A DNA stretch of 64,000 bases, taken from positions 5,146,001 to 5,210,000 of the forward strand of contig NC_089430.1 of NCBI RefSeq assembly GCF_026210795.1. Direction: 5' to 3'. The stretch's first letter is position 1, and every line of letters starts with the position of its first letter. Under the pieces are notes generated by a model that saw only the letters and a list, made by a program, of their open reading frames with translations, did no database searches and was not told the origin of the DNA. A program made the translations under genes and the position numbers. Positions 48,840 to 59,947 of the stretch are shown in pieces. The DNA is from Rhizophagus irregularis (taxonomy: Eukaryota > Glomeromycota > Glomeromycetes > Glomerales > Glomeraceae).

Positions 48840-49838
48840 CAAATCTAAAGCAAAGTCTAGAACAAATTATAAGTAAATTTCTATTTAACATTGTTAGTTT
48901 AGGTAGTTGTATAATTATAGAATTTTTTATTATTCAAAATTTTTTTTGAACCATTATAGTTAAAAGTTCTGTTTAACGTTAGCTTTTTTGTGAAAAGATT
49001 TCAAAATATTGCTTACAAATTTAAAACCCACATTTGACTTAAAAATGAGTTTTTTGTTTACATTAATTAGTTGAATTGCTTCTTTTTAGTAAGACTTTAT
49101 CGGTCAAAATGGAAGAAGTGTAAAAGGAGGAGAGTGAGAATGACACTAAATAGAATTATAAATTGGAATTGTCTATTACTTATTGTCTATTTATTTATAT
49201 TTATTAAATTATTATTAAATAAAAATTTTAATACTAATTTTTGGAGTGTGGTATTTAATCATAATTTAAGATGAAAATAACTAAAGAAGTTGAAACCATT
49301 AATGATTGTATTTAAACATGGAATGATTATATTTTTGGCAATATTTACAATATGATTGAAAAGAATAAATTTTCAGGTACAAGAATTCGTGAATCGATTT
49401 TATTAAAAACACTTTCAATCTATAGATTACTTTCTTTATCATTGTAAAGATTTTTGTTGAAACATCATTAATGGGTTCTTGGTATATCAACTTTTCCGAT
49501 CGATGACCGAAAATCAAAACACCTTAAAGCCTGATCGGGATAACTTTCATGTTTTTCTATCAGAAAACACAATCGTTCTGTTATATAAGACCAGTACTTG
49601 CTCCAGCAGTAGTGTACAGTATATCTTATCTTATAAAACACTCTTAAGAGCATCAGAATATTGGACCTAGGTAAATATAGAGCTTTTAAAAATATCTCAG
49701 ATTCACCTAAAAATAGGAAACCAAAACTTATGTAAGATTTTCATACAAACGTTACGTCATTTATTTGGACTTCTACTTTACATCTTAAGAAAGAACATTC
49801 TGGAAATTAAGTTCCTTCTTATAGACGCCTTGTACTAC
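48840..49838. other. Spacer downstream of gene C, no gene seen
   Basis: AT-rich to about 49450, then a GC-richer patch. The short open frames at 49468-49670 overlap on both strands and are not supported. Confidence 0.4.
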
Positions 49839-50634
49839 TAATCTAAATGCATTTATTCTCAAATAAATTCAACACTTACCATACAAATTTATTCATAACA
49901 AAAGCCGGATATGATAGCTGCCGACCAAATCTTAAGAACAAAGGCTCTGGAAGTTTAAAAAACCACCAAAAGAAAGAACGCCGCGTGGTAAAAAGAACAA
50001 GCTCTCTGCAAATGCAGACCGACAACACGCTACATCACAGACCCTTATTAAGGTAGTAGAAACAATTAATGTTCAAGTTTCAGAACGTAGCAACCTCTAT
50101 ATTTCAGAACGGGACCAATAGATTCTCAACAAACCCACCGACTCCTTACGTCGAAGACGTCACCAACATATCACTTCCAACATCAGATGACGATTTGCTG
50201 ACCCATCTACTACTCATTCGACCAAAAAGGTTAGACTCTTACCTTTATACGATATCCACCAACTCCATCGATACACACAACTACTGACTCGTACATGAAA
50301 AGTCCAACAGTTTAACTTCAAGTAAAGCATTCTATACTTGACAGTATTTTACGTGTGGCACATTATAGCGAATGAAAAATATAGATGAATTAACATAACT
50401 TAAGAATTTTGTTTTTTTCATTGTTCACCCTTAATTTTTTCGTCATCTGATTTTAGATTTATAGTTTTCATTAGTTGTACAGTAGTTCATCCCTTTTTTC
50501 TATTAATTGGAGGTGGGTTTGTGAAAAGAATAGATGTTTTTATGATATTTTTACTAAATTAGACATATCAGATTTGTATTAAATTCATTGTAACGACTCT
50601 TCGCTTAGCAATATTAAATAAATAAATAAATAAA
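49839..50634 (+). mobile_element. Degenerate non-LTR (LINE-like) retroelement 3' remnant
   Basis: Less AT-rich sequence with broken open frames (49847-50056 and 50069-50287), an untranslated stretch, and a (AAAT)n tail at 50614-50634 like the one at 14131-14158. No reverse-transcriptase motif is visible, so the class is inferred from the tail. Confidence 0.35.
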
Positions 50635-53023
50635 ACTATTGTGAATTATCGGAATGGTTAGATCACAATCACAATAATACACGTAAAACTGTAAGAGTAT
50701 ATCGAATGTTTTAATTTCTTTTATGTTGTGTTGTTCATATTATGAAAATACAAAATCACAAAATTTATAATAATTTAAATTAACGTGAAAAAAAAAAAAT
50801 TATTCAAAATTTTCAATAATTTTTGATTTTCTGTAATCTGACGGTATTATTATTACTTTATATTTTATTTCAATGGGAAATAGTTTCATTAAGACAATAG
50901 AGACATATATAATTTTATAATATTATTTTATGCAAAAAATTATGTTTCTCAGTTAATCTTAAAATGGATGAGTAAAAACGTGCCTGGTATCAAATATTTC
51001 TATTTCTGTAAACTTGATTATATGGTTGATAAAATCAAAGCTAGCAAAGCAATATTCACATGATCTGAAGTTGTAAATTTCATTAATGAATATGTCACAT
51101 ACATTAATTAAGAAATAAATTGGAATATAAAATACGGATTAACTTATTTTTTATGGAAATCAATACAACTAATACATGTTTATACACTTTACTAATTAAA
51201 TTTCATACTATGTTTAACGAAGTAAATTTCAGTTTAACAAGACTTTTTCATATATTATAATTTGTATTACGTTCAAGATTCACTATATAAAGTTATTGTT
51301 ATATCAAAATCGTTATAAAAGGGCAGAATATATACCTTCGAATAATGTTATCCTTATTTCAGCAATGAATAATCACAATATCATTCTAGTCAACAAAAAA
51401 TAAATACTGACTACCGAGAGATTAAATTATTTCCAAAGGTAAAATTAATATTTATAGCAAACATATAATTTGTAAAACTAATTTGTCAATATTAATAAAT
51501 TTGATTACATAAATAAATAGCTTGATTGCAAAATGAATCTTCATTTGACTTTTTTTTCAAAATGCAAAATATAATTAACATATTGAACATTTTTTAATAT
51601 GGTCTAACTAAATAAAAACTGGATAAACTAAAATAAACTAAAACAACCCAAAATGATACTGTGACTAATTAATCAAATAAAAAGGTAAGACAATCAATGT
51701 TACAAATTGCCCATAAATTTTTTTCTTTTTTTTTCTTTTTTTTTATGGGAAATACAGTACATTTTATTTGTTTTAAATTTATAAAAATGAAAGATAAGAC
51801 ACACATAAAATTAAAAGTATGAATCACATGATTTATGTGATGATGTGAGTAGTATATGATTTGCTTACTATAAAAAAGAAAAATGTAATCATAACGATAA
51901 TTTCGCAAAAAAAAATGAAAAGTACATCAGAATATCTTTTATATATTGGCAATAAAAAGAATATCTAGTTTTTAAAATAAAGAATACATTTGTAAGATAA
52001 AAAAAAATGAAAATTGCTACAAATCTTGTGTTAGTGTAAGAAGTTATATCTTTTTGTCAAAATAAAAAATAAACCGTCCTTTCGCGCGTTTGGATTTTCA
52101 ATTTTTTGTGATAAAATGACACATGACTTCCAAACATTATTATTTTTTTTTTGTAGAGAAACTTGTTCTTTTGGCAACTGCGATTCGGCGGATAATAATT
52201 TTTTTTTTTTTTGCTTTTAGAATTTTTCGCGGGAATTTTATATTATTATTATATTATTTATCATTATTACAATTATTACTATTTTTTTTTTGATGCGTAA
52301 GGTGAAAAAAAATATTTTTCTTGTATTAAAATTACGTATTAATTGCTATTAAAAATAAAGATATAAAAATAATATTGTACCGATACATGCACCGAAATTA
52401 AAATAAATATTGATTATTTACATGTGTGTTACTTATGATGACGGAAATAGGCTTAGACTTTTTTTACTCTTGAACATTTCTACTGCCGGTTTAGCGTAAA
52501 ATGAGTGACCCAAAAAAGAAATAGGTTTTTTCTCAGGTTTTAATTAAATAAAAATGAAAATGAAAATCATGCAAGTGAATAGTGGCTATCATGTTATTAA
52601 ACAAATTTTACCAAAAATTTAAAAGGATAAAATGGAAAAACAGCAATGACTTTTTCTTAATAAAAATATATTATGTATACATCTGTCCTGAAATAAATAA
52701 TAAAGTGAGATCCTAGATATACAATATGTGTTATTTAAAAAGAGTCATTAAAAATAAAAAAAAAAGTCTTTTGGTCGTAGATCAATATTTAAAATAATGG
52801 TGCAATTTCTATGCTTATTCTTTTTAACACCCAGCCTAATGAAAAAGCCGTTATTTATGCATTAAAGTAACAAATCATCGTTGCCAAGGATTCTGCTGCA
52901 GCTGAAATGCAAAATTAAAAATTTTCTTGATTTTTGTTTGTTGTGAAAGAGCTCAAATTTGTGGAGGATCAGCTCTATACAGCTTTCTTTCATCAATTAC
53001 AATGATATAATGATGTACGTAAT
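50635..53023. other. AT-rich intergenic region upstream of gene D
   Basis: A mariner-MITE-like relic lies near 51200-51340 (GATTCACTATATAAAG, TATATCAAAATCGTTATAAAAGGGC). The part from 52480 is homologous to the gene C upstream region. No gene is supported. Confidence 0.4.
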
Positions 53024-53214
53024 AGGACCCCGAGTTATATATATATAGGTCGGGTACCCGGGGGAGATCGGCACACCATGCATTTCTTCAGGGCCGGCAC
53101 TATGTAATGCTGGTCACATTATCCACAAATGGAAACGATCTACATGATTTTTTTTTTTTTTGCTCATTCTAAGATAACCAGGACCTGACCTTTCTATGCA
53201 TAGCTCGGGGTCCT
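53024..53214. mobile_element. 191-bp hAT-like MITE inserted in the gene D promoter
   Basis: Ends AGGACCCCGAGTTAT (left) and, read inverted, AGGACCCCGAGCTAT (right). Flanked by a perfect 8-bp direct repeat TACGTAAT (53016-53023 and 53215-53222), the target-site size typical of hAT elements. The corresponding place in the gene C upstream region (about 44195-44215) lacks the insertion. Confidence 0.85.
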
Positions 53215-53383
53215 TACGTAATCACTTGATATAAGTTGTAACATGAAGCATATCACGTGCTTTTTACATATTTGACTTTCTATTTATATGACCTTGGACC
53301 GAAACAATATTTTTCCACTTTTTAACCCACACAATTTTATCTATTAAACTGAATTTATTTTTAGATAATAAAAAGTCTTGCTC

Positions 53384-53755
53384 ATGGATTCTTTTAGGCT
53401 AATTAGGCCATCAGATGCTAACGAGAAATGTTTAAAATGTAATTTTATATGTTACGCAATCCGTTTTCAACGAAACTTCAAAAATTGGACTAGTGGTAAT
53501 AAAGATATTGATAAATTTATTCAAAGTACACAGCTATCAGAGCATACTTATGATGGAGTAAAAAATGCATTAGAATGGATTCCTAGATTTTATGATGTTA
53601 AATATATTGCTAAAAATGAATATAGAGCAATTTGGATTGATGGAAATATAAGTTATTGGGATGATGAAAATCAAAATTGGAAAAGGGGTCATAATGCATT
53701 TGTTAACTTAAAGAGTTTGAATACTGCAAAAAATATATTAGAGTTTACAAATAAG
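53384..53755 (+). repeat. Gene D N-lobe unit 1 (first exon)
   Basis: 124 codons. Start MDSFRLIRPSDANEKC. NWTSGNKDIDKFI. The loop is deleted (AKNEYRAIW), and VNLK is retained. Confidence 0.8.
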
Positions 53756-56700
53756 GTATAATATATTTATTTTAATAGTGTTTATTTTAATTTTTTATTC
53801 ATATATTGTTACATTCGTAGAACAAAATAAATCATAAATTATTTGGAATAACTCAGAATCCAGAAACAAAAGATTACTTAATAGTTTTAGATGATATATG
53901 TGCAAAATGTAATCGTACATGTAATTCAATATACTTTCAACGAAATTTCAAAAATTGGACCAGTGGTAATGATGATATTGATAAATTTATTCAAAATACT
54001 CAGTTATCAGAACATGTTTGGCATATTTTCGATTCAGTAAAAGCACTAGAATGGATACCTTATAATAGATTTTATGATATTAAATATATTGCAAAAGATG
54101 ATTTTGGAGAAGTGTATAGAGCAAATTGGATTGATGGAAATATAAGTTATTGGAATAATGAAAATCAAAATTGGAAAAAAGATAATCAAAATATGTTTGT
54201 GAATTTAAATAGTTTAAATAATCCAAACAATCTTACATTAGAACTTGCAAATAAGGTATTGTATATTGATTGTTTAATATAATTTTGAATATTTAAATTT
54301 ATTTATTATTATTGCATTTTATAGATTAAAATGGACCATGAATTTTATGGAATAACTCAGAATCCAGAAACAAAAAATTATATGATGGTTTTGAATGATA
54401 AATGTAAAAAATGTGATTATATATGTGATGCAATTCATTTTCAACATAAATTCATAGATTGGACTAGTGGTGATGATGATATTGATAAGTTCATTCAAGA
54501 TACTCAGTCATCAGTTCATTATTATGCAAATTTAGCATTAGAATGGATACCTTATGATAGATTGTACAATATTAAATATATTACAAAAGATGAGTTTGGT
54601 GAAGTGTATAGAGCAAATTGGATTGATGGATATTTAGCTTACTGGGATTATGAAAATCAAAATTGGAAAAGAGAAGATCATAACATGTTTGTGAATTTGA
54701 AGAGTTTAAATAATCCAGACAATTTTACATTTAATGTTACAAATAAGGTATACTGATAAGTATATTTACTCAACATAATTTATTTTATTTTTTCTAACAT
54801 ATTGTTACTTTGTAGATTAAAATAAAAATAGATCATGAATTTTATGGAATAACTCAAAATCCAGAAACAAAAAATTATATGGTGGTTTTAAGTACTAATA
54901 AATGTAATGCAACTAACTTACAACAGAAATTTATTGACTGGACCAGTGGTAATAATGATATTGATAAATTTATACAAGATACTCACAATAATGTAGAAGA
55001 AGTATTAGAATGGATACCTAATGATAAATTTTATGATATTAAACATATTGCAAAAGATGAATATAGAGCAAATTGGATTGATGATTTTGTAAGTGGAAAA
55101 CTTAATTATAAAAGTTATTTGAATAAAGAAAATAAAAATTGGAAAAGAAAAGGTTATATCTTCCTTGTTAATTTGAAGATATTAAAAAATACAAACAATC
55201 TTACATTAGAATTTGCAAATAAGGTATAGTTAATATAAATAAGTTTAATATTTAACAAAATTTTGATAATTTTATTTTTATAACATAGCATTACATTTGC
55301 AGATTAAAATTGAACACGAATTTTATGGAATAACTCAGGATCCAGTAACAAAAAATTATATGATGGTTTTGAATAATAAATGTAAATGGTGTGATAAAAT
55401 ATGTAATGTGATTCACTTTCAACTGAAATTTATTGATTGGACTAGTGGCAATAACAATATTGATAAGTTTATTCAAGATACCCAACTATTAGCTCATAAT
55501 TATGCAAAGGCAGCATTAGAATGGATACCTTATAATAAGTTTTATAACATTAAATATATTTTAAAAGATGAATTTGGGGAAATATATAGAGCAAACTGGA
55601 TTGATGGATATATAAGTCATTGGGACGATGAAAATCAAAATTGGAAAAGAGAAGATCATAATATGTTTGTGAATTTGAAGAGATTAGATCATCCTCAAAA
55701 AAATCTTAATACATTGGAATTTACAAATAAGGTATACTAAATTACTAATAGGCTTATAAACAAAATTTAAAAAATTTTATTTTTCTAATATGATTTTACA
55801 TTTATAGATTAAAATTGAACATGAATTTTATGGAGTGACTCAGGATCCAGAAACAAAAAATTATATGATGGTTTTGAATAATGAATGTAAAAAGTGCAAT
55901 AAAATATGTAATTCAATTCGTTTTCAACAGAAATTCATAGATTGGACTAGTGGTAATAATAACATTGATAAACTTATTCAAGATACCCAACTATCAGCAC
56001 ATGAAAATGTAGAGAATGCATTAGAATGGATACCTTATGATAGATTATATGATGTTAAATATATTGCAAAAGATGAAGTGTGCAGATCAAATTGGACTGA
56101 TGGGTATATATATAATTGGGATTATGAAAATCTGGATTGGAAAAGAAAAGGTTGTAATATGTTTGTGAATTTGAGGAGTCTAAATACTCCAAAAAACCTT
56201 ACATTGCAATTTACAAAAATGGTATAACAAATTTATTAATTTATTATTATTCAATAATATTTTGAATATATTTTAAATATATTTCTTTTATATTTACATT
56301 TGTAGGTTAAAAATAGGCATGAATTTTATGGAATAACTCAAGATCCAGATTCAAAAAAATATATGATGGTTTTGAATAATAAATGTAAAGAATGTAATTA
56401 TATATGTAATGCAATTAATTTTCAACATAAATTCATAGATTGGACTAGTGTTAATAATGATATTGATAAATTTATTCAAGATACTCAGCTATTATTAGCT
56501 CATAATGGTTTAAACGAGGCATTAGAATGGATACCTTATGATAGATTTTATGACATTACAATAGATAAATTTGGCGAAGTGTATAGAGGTAATTGGACTG
56601 ATGGAAAAATTAGTTATTGGGATGATGAAAATCAAAATTGGAAAAGAAACAATCCTAATATGTTTGTGAATTTGAAGAGTTTAATTATTTCAAATAATCT

Positions 56701-58752
56701 CATGTTAAAATTTACAGTTATGGTATAATAAATTTATCATTTAACAAATATGTATTTTATTTTTTCTAACATGTTATTTCATTTGTAGATTTATAGAAAC
56801 CATGGATTTTGCGGAATAACTCAGGATCCGGAAACAAAAAATTACATGATTGTTTTGGATGATATATGCGAAAAATGTAATTGTATACTATGTAATTCAA
56901 TATACTTTCGGCAAAATTTCAAAAATTGGACCAGTGGTAATAATAATATCGATAAATTTATTCAAGATACTCAGTTATTAGCAAATAGTGGTTTAGGAGC
57001 ATTAGAATGGATACCTTATGATAGATTATATGATATTACAAAAGATGAATTTGGCAAAGTGTATAGAGCAAATTGGATTGATGGAAACATAAGTTATTGG
57101 GATAAAGAAAGCCAAAACTGGAAAAGAAATGATCAATATATATTTGTGACTCTGAAAAAATTAAATAATTTAAAAAATATTACGTTAGAATTAACAAATG
57201 AGGTATGAATATGCTTATTTTATGATAATATTATTATAAATAATAATTTTACAATTTACTCTATTTGTAGATGTGTAAACCTTATGGAATAACTCAGAAT
57301 TCAGAAACAAATGATTATATAATAGTTCTGTCTGATCAATGCAAATGTGATTATACATGCTATGTAAAGCACTTTCAACAAAATTTTAAAAATTGGACCA
57401 GTGGTAATAGTCATATTGATAAATTTATTCAAAGTTCTCAGTTGTCAGTTCATTATAATCATATAAAACAAGCACTAGTATGGATACCTTATAGTAGATT
57501 TTATGATATTAAATATATTGCAAAAGGTGGATTTAGCAAAGTGTATAAAGCAAATTGGGTTGATGGATATTTAACTGATTGGAATGATGAAAGACAGAAT
57601 TGGAAAAGAGATGGTCAACATATGGTGGTTGTTCTGAAAAGTTTAAATAATTCAAAAGATATCACATCAGAATTTATAAATGAGGTATAATTTATTTATT
57701 TGTTATTTTTAATTAAAAATTTTGAAAATTTAATTTTATTAATATAATAAATATATTCATAGGTTATGTTGCATAATAGAGTAAAAGATAATTATTTTAT
57801 TGTTAGATTTTATGGAATAACTCAGGATCCAGAAACAAAAAATTATATGATGGTCTTAGATTATGCAAAGGAAGGAAGTTTGCGGAGTTATTTAGATGCA
57901 AATTCCAATAATAAGTTAAATTGGAAAGATAAAATCAATTATTTACATAATATTGCATTTGCACTTGAAGGTATTCATAAAAATGAATTAATTCATAGAG
58001 ATTTACATATTGGCAATATATTGAAAAATCATGACATTATTCTTATAACTGATATGGGGTTATGTAAACCTGCAGATTACAGTCTATCAACAAATACAAA
58101 AAATAATGTATATGGTGTTTTGCCATATATTGCACCTGAAATTTTACGAGGACAAAAGTTTACTAAAGCTTCTGATATTTACAGTTTTGGTATAATTATG
58201 TATGAAATAATTTCTGAATTACCACCATATTATAATATAAGTCATGATAACAATTTAGCAATAAGAATACGTCAAGGACTTAGGCCAATGTTTAATATTA
58301 AAGTACCTCAACCAATTGTGAATTTAATTAAAAGATGCTTAGATGCAAATTCATTAAATAGACCAACAGCAAGTGAAATTAAGAATAAATTGTGGAAATT
58401 TAAATTACAAAAAAAAATTAGCGAAGAAATCAATAATAATTTACCAATTATTAACATACCTTTAGCTAGTTCATCATTTATAACACATTCAGAAGCTTTT
58501 TATACAAGTAGACTACTCAATTTTAATAATCTCCCTGAACCAAAAAATTCTGATGATTATTATGAACAAAGTGATAATATAATAAGCAAAGAATTTTCAG
58601 GTATTAATCAATAGTTTATAGTTTAAAATAATTATATTGACTTATATGATACTAATTATTTTTTAATTTATTGAAAAGAATCTCTACAAACTGGTACTTC
58701 CCAACAATCTTGTATTTCTATTTCTCAACAGATTGATATTGATAAATTGTAA
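53384..58752 (+). CDS. Kinase gene D: nine tandem kinase N-lobe exons plus one C-lobe exon (N-lobe concatemer)
   Basis: Exons: 53384-53755, 53821-54255, 54325-54747, 54816-55223, 55303-55731, 55808-56221, 56306-56722, 56789-57202, 57271-57684 (units 1-9, every one a multiple of three and phase 0), 57763-58600 (C-lobe) and 58679-58752 (tail, ESLQTGTSQQ..DIDKL-stop). All borders are GT-AG; total 4638 nt, 1545 aa with no stop. Each internal exon opens with beta4-beta5 (FYGITQDPETKNYMMVL), which completes the N-lobe of the preceding exon, then has a CxxCxxxC leader, WTSGN..DIDKFI, and its own beta1-alphaC. The C-lobe has IHRDLHIGN, TDMGLCKPAD, YIAPEILRG, DIYSFGIIMYE. Unit 9, next to it, has AKGGFSKVYKANW (third loop Gly is Ser) and VVLK. 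Internal units have KDEFG in place of KGGFG. Likely role: one kinase with an array of non-catalytic N-lobes, possibly binding modules (inference). Confidence 0.85.
53821..54255 (+). repeat. Gene D N-lobe unit 2
   Basis: 145 codons, fully open although it has no early ATG. HKLFGITQNPETKDYLIVL then CAKCNRTC. AKDDFGEVYRANW. The beta3 lysine is Asn (VNLNSL). Confidence 0.8.
54325..54747 (+). repeat. Gene D N-lobe unit 3
   Basis: 141 codons. HEFYGITQNPETKNYMMVL then CKKCDYIC. TKDEFGEVYRANW, VNLK. Confidence 0.8.
54816..55223 (+). repeat. Gene D N-lobe unit 4 (glycine loop and Cys leader reduced)
   Basis: 136 codons. HEFYGITQNPETKNYMVVL. The Cys-rich leader is shortened to NKCNATN, the loop is AKDEYRANW, and VNLK is retained. 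Confidence 0.8.
55303..55731 (+). repeat. Gene D N-lobe unit 5
   Basis: 143 codons. HEFYGITQDPVTKNYMMVL then CKWCDKIC. LKDEFGEIYRANW, VNLK. Confidence 0.8.
55808..56221 (+). repeat. Gene D N-lobe unit 6
   Basis: 138 codons. HEFYGVTQDPETKNYMMVL then CKKCNKIC. The loop is altered to AKDEVCRSNW. The beta3 lysine is Arg (VNLRSL). Confidence 0.8.
56306..56722 (+). repeat. Gene D N-lobe unit 7
   Basis: 139 codons. HEFYGITQDPDSKKYMMVL then CKECNYIC. TIDKFGEVYRGNW, VNLK. Confidence 0.8.
56789..57202 (+). repeat. Gene D N-lobe unit 8
   Basis: 138 codons. HGFCGITQDPETKNYMIVL then CEKCNCILC. TKDEFGKVYRANW, VTLK. Confidence 0.8.
57271..57684 (+). repeat. Gene D N-lobe unit 9 (next to the C-lobe)
   Basis: 138 codons. 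KPYGITQNSETNDYIIVL then CKCDYTC. AKGGFSKVYKANW is the only unit in gene D with the GG of the glycine loop. VVLK, EFINE. Confidence 0.8.
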
Positions 58753-59947
58753 AATAAAGTTGAATCCAATAATAACTTATAAAATCCAAAGTAAAATAAT
58801 TAAATAGTTTCTATAAATCATCAATGTACCAAAGTTTTTAATAAAATCGTAATTTCTATTTTTATGTATTATCAAATTTTATTGTTACAACTTATAATAT
58901 TATTTAATACTTTTATTATTAGAGTATTGGATAGACATACTGTAATATGACTTAAAATTTGATGTTTTCTTTTTTTGGGTAGCAATTGATTTGCATTTAT
59001 ATTTATTTGAAAAATAAAATAAAATTAAATGATCAAAATATTGTATTGTTTTTGCTCATTGCCCTCACTTATGCTCTTCTTTCATGGCAGCTAACCACTG
59101 GTCTTTTCCCACTCATCGGGAAATTTTTATAGAAGATATACATCGATAATTATCACTTTATCGATAATCATCCCATTTTATCATACCAAATAAATCGATA
59201 ATTAACGTATTATGATGATTATCGATAAATAACTGGAAAAATTTAACATTAATGATATTTATTGATAATAATCTGAAAAACAAATAATGATATTAAGTGT
59301 TAAAAGATTTTATCGATAAATTTCTGTAAGTTATTTAATGTTAATGATATCTATTGATTATTATCTGAAAGATAAATAATGATATTAAATGCATGTTAAT
59401 TCATTGATAAATTTCTATAGTAATAAGACTGATAGGTCATCCTTTAAAAAATTATAGTATCATGTTACAATTGTTACATAATCACAAGAAAATTAAAGTT
59501 ACGAGGTTCTTTATTTAACAATCACGTGTATCATATCATGTGACATGACTTTCCGTTGATTTTAACTACCCTAAGACGTGACGCGATTAGTATTTTTTTT
59601 AAACTTTTTTTTTAAAGTTTAATTAAACATTTCTTTCGTCCTTTCCCATTCACACTCTTCTACCCTTCTTTTTCCTTCTCCCTCTAACCTATCTCTATTT
59701 CACACTTTCCCTTTCACCACTTCACCCCTTTTTACGCTTTCCCTTTTCTTTTTTTTTCGTTTTCACCTTTTGTTTCATTTCATTTTTCCATTTTTTTCAT
59801 TTTTGGCTCACTTCTGTTTTTCCCTTTCCTTTTTTTCATTCCGTTTAGTCCCCTCTCCCTCTTCCTCTCTTTCATTCCTCTCTTTCAACCTTCCCCTTAA
59901 TTTAAACACCTTTATAAATTTTTTTTTAAGTTACGTTTTCATTTCAG
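58753..59947. other. Intergenic, with ATCGATAATT-rich and pyrimidine-rich blocks
   Basis: From 59137 to 59400 the word ATCGATAA/TTATCGAT recurs about eight times. 59620-59900 is almost pure pyrimidine (CTTTCCC, CTCTTTC). Similar ATCGAT and pyrimidine blocks reappear after the mini-exon array (61470-61740), so the array is bracketed by related sequence. No coding gene is supported. Confidence 0.45.

Noticed and set aside
44371-57690. CRISPR-like or satellite interpretation of the regular repeats
   Set aside because: The repeats are 0.4-kb protein-coding exons with introns, diverged at synonymous sites, not short identical repeats.
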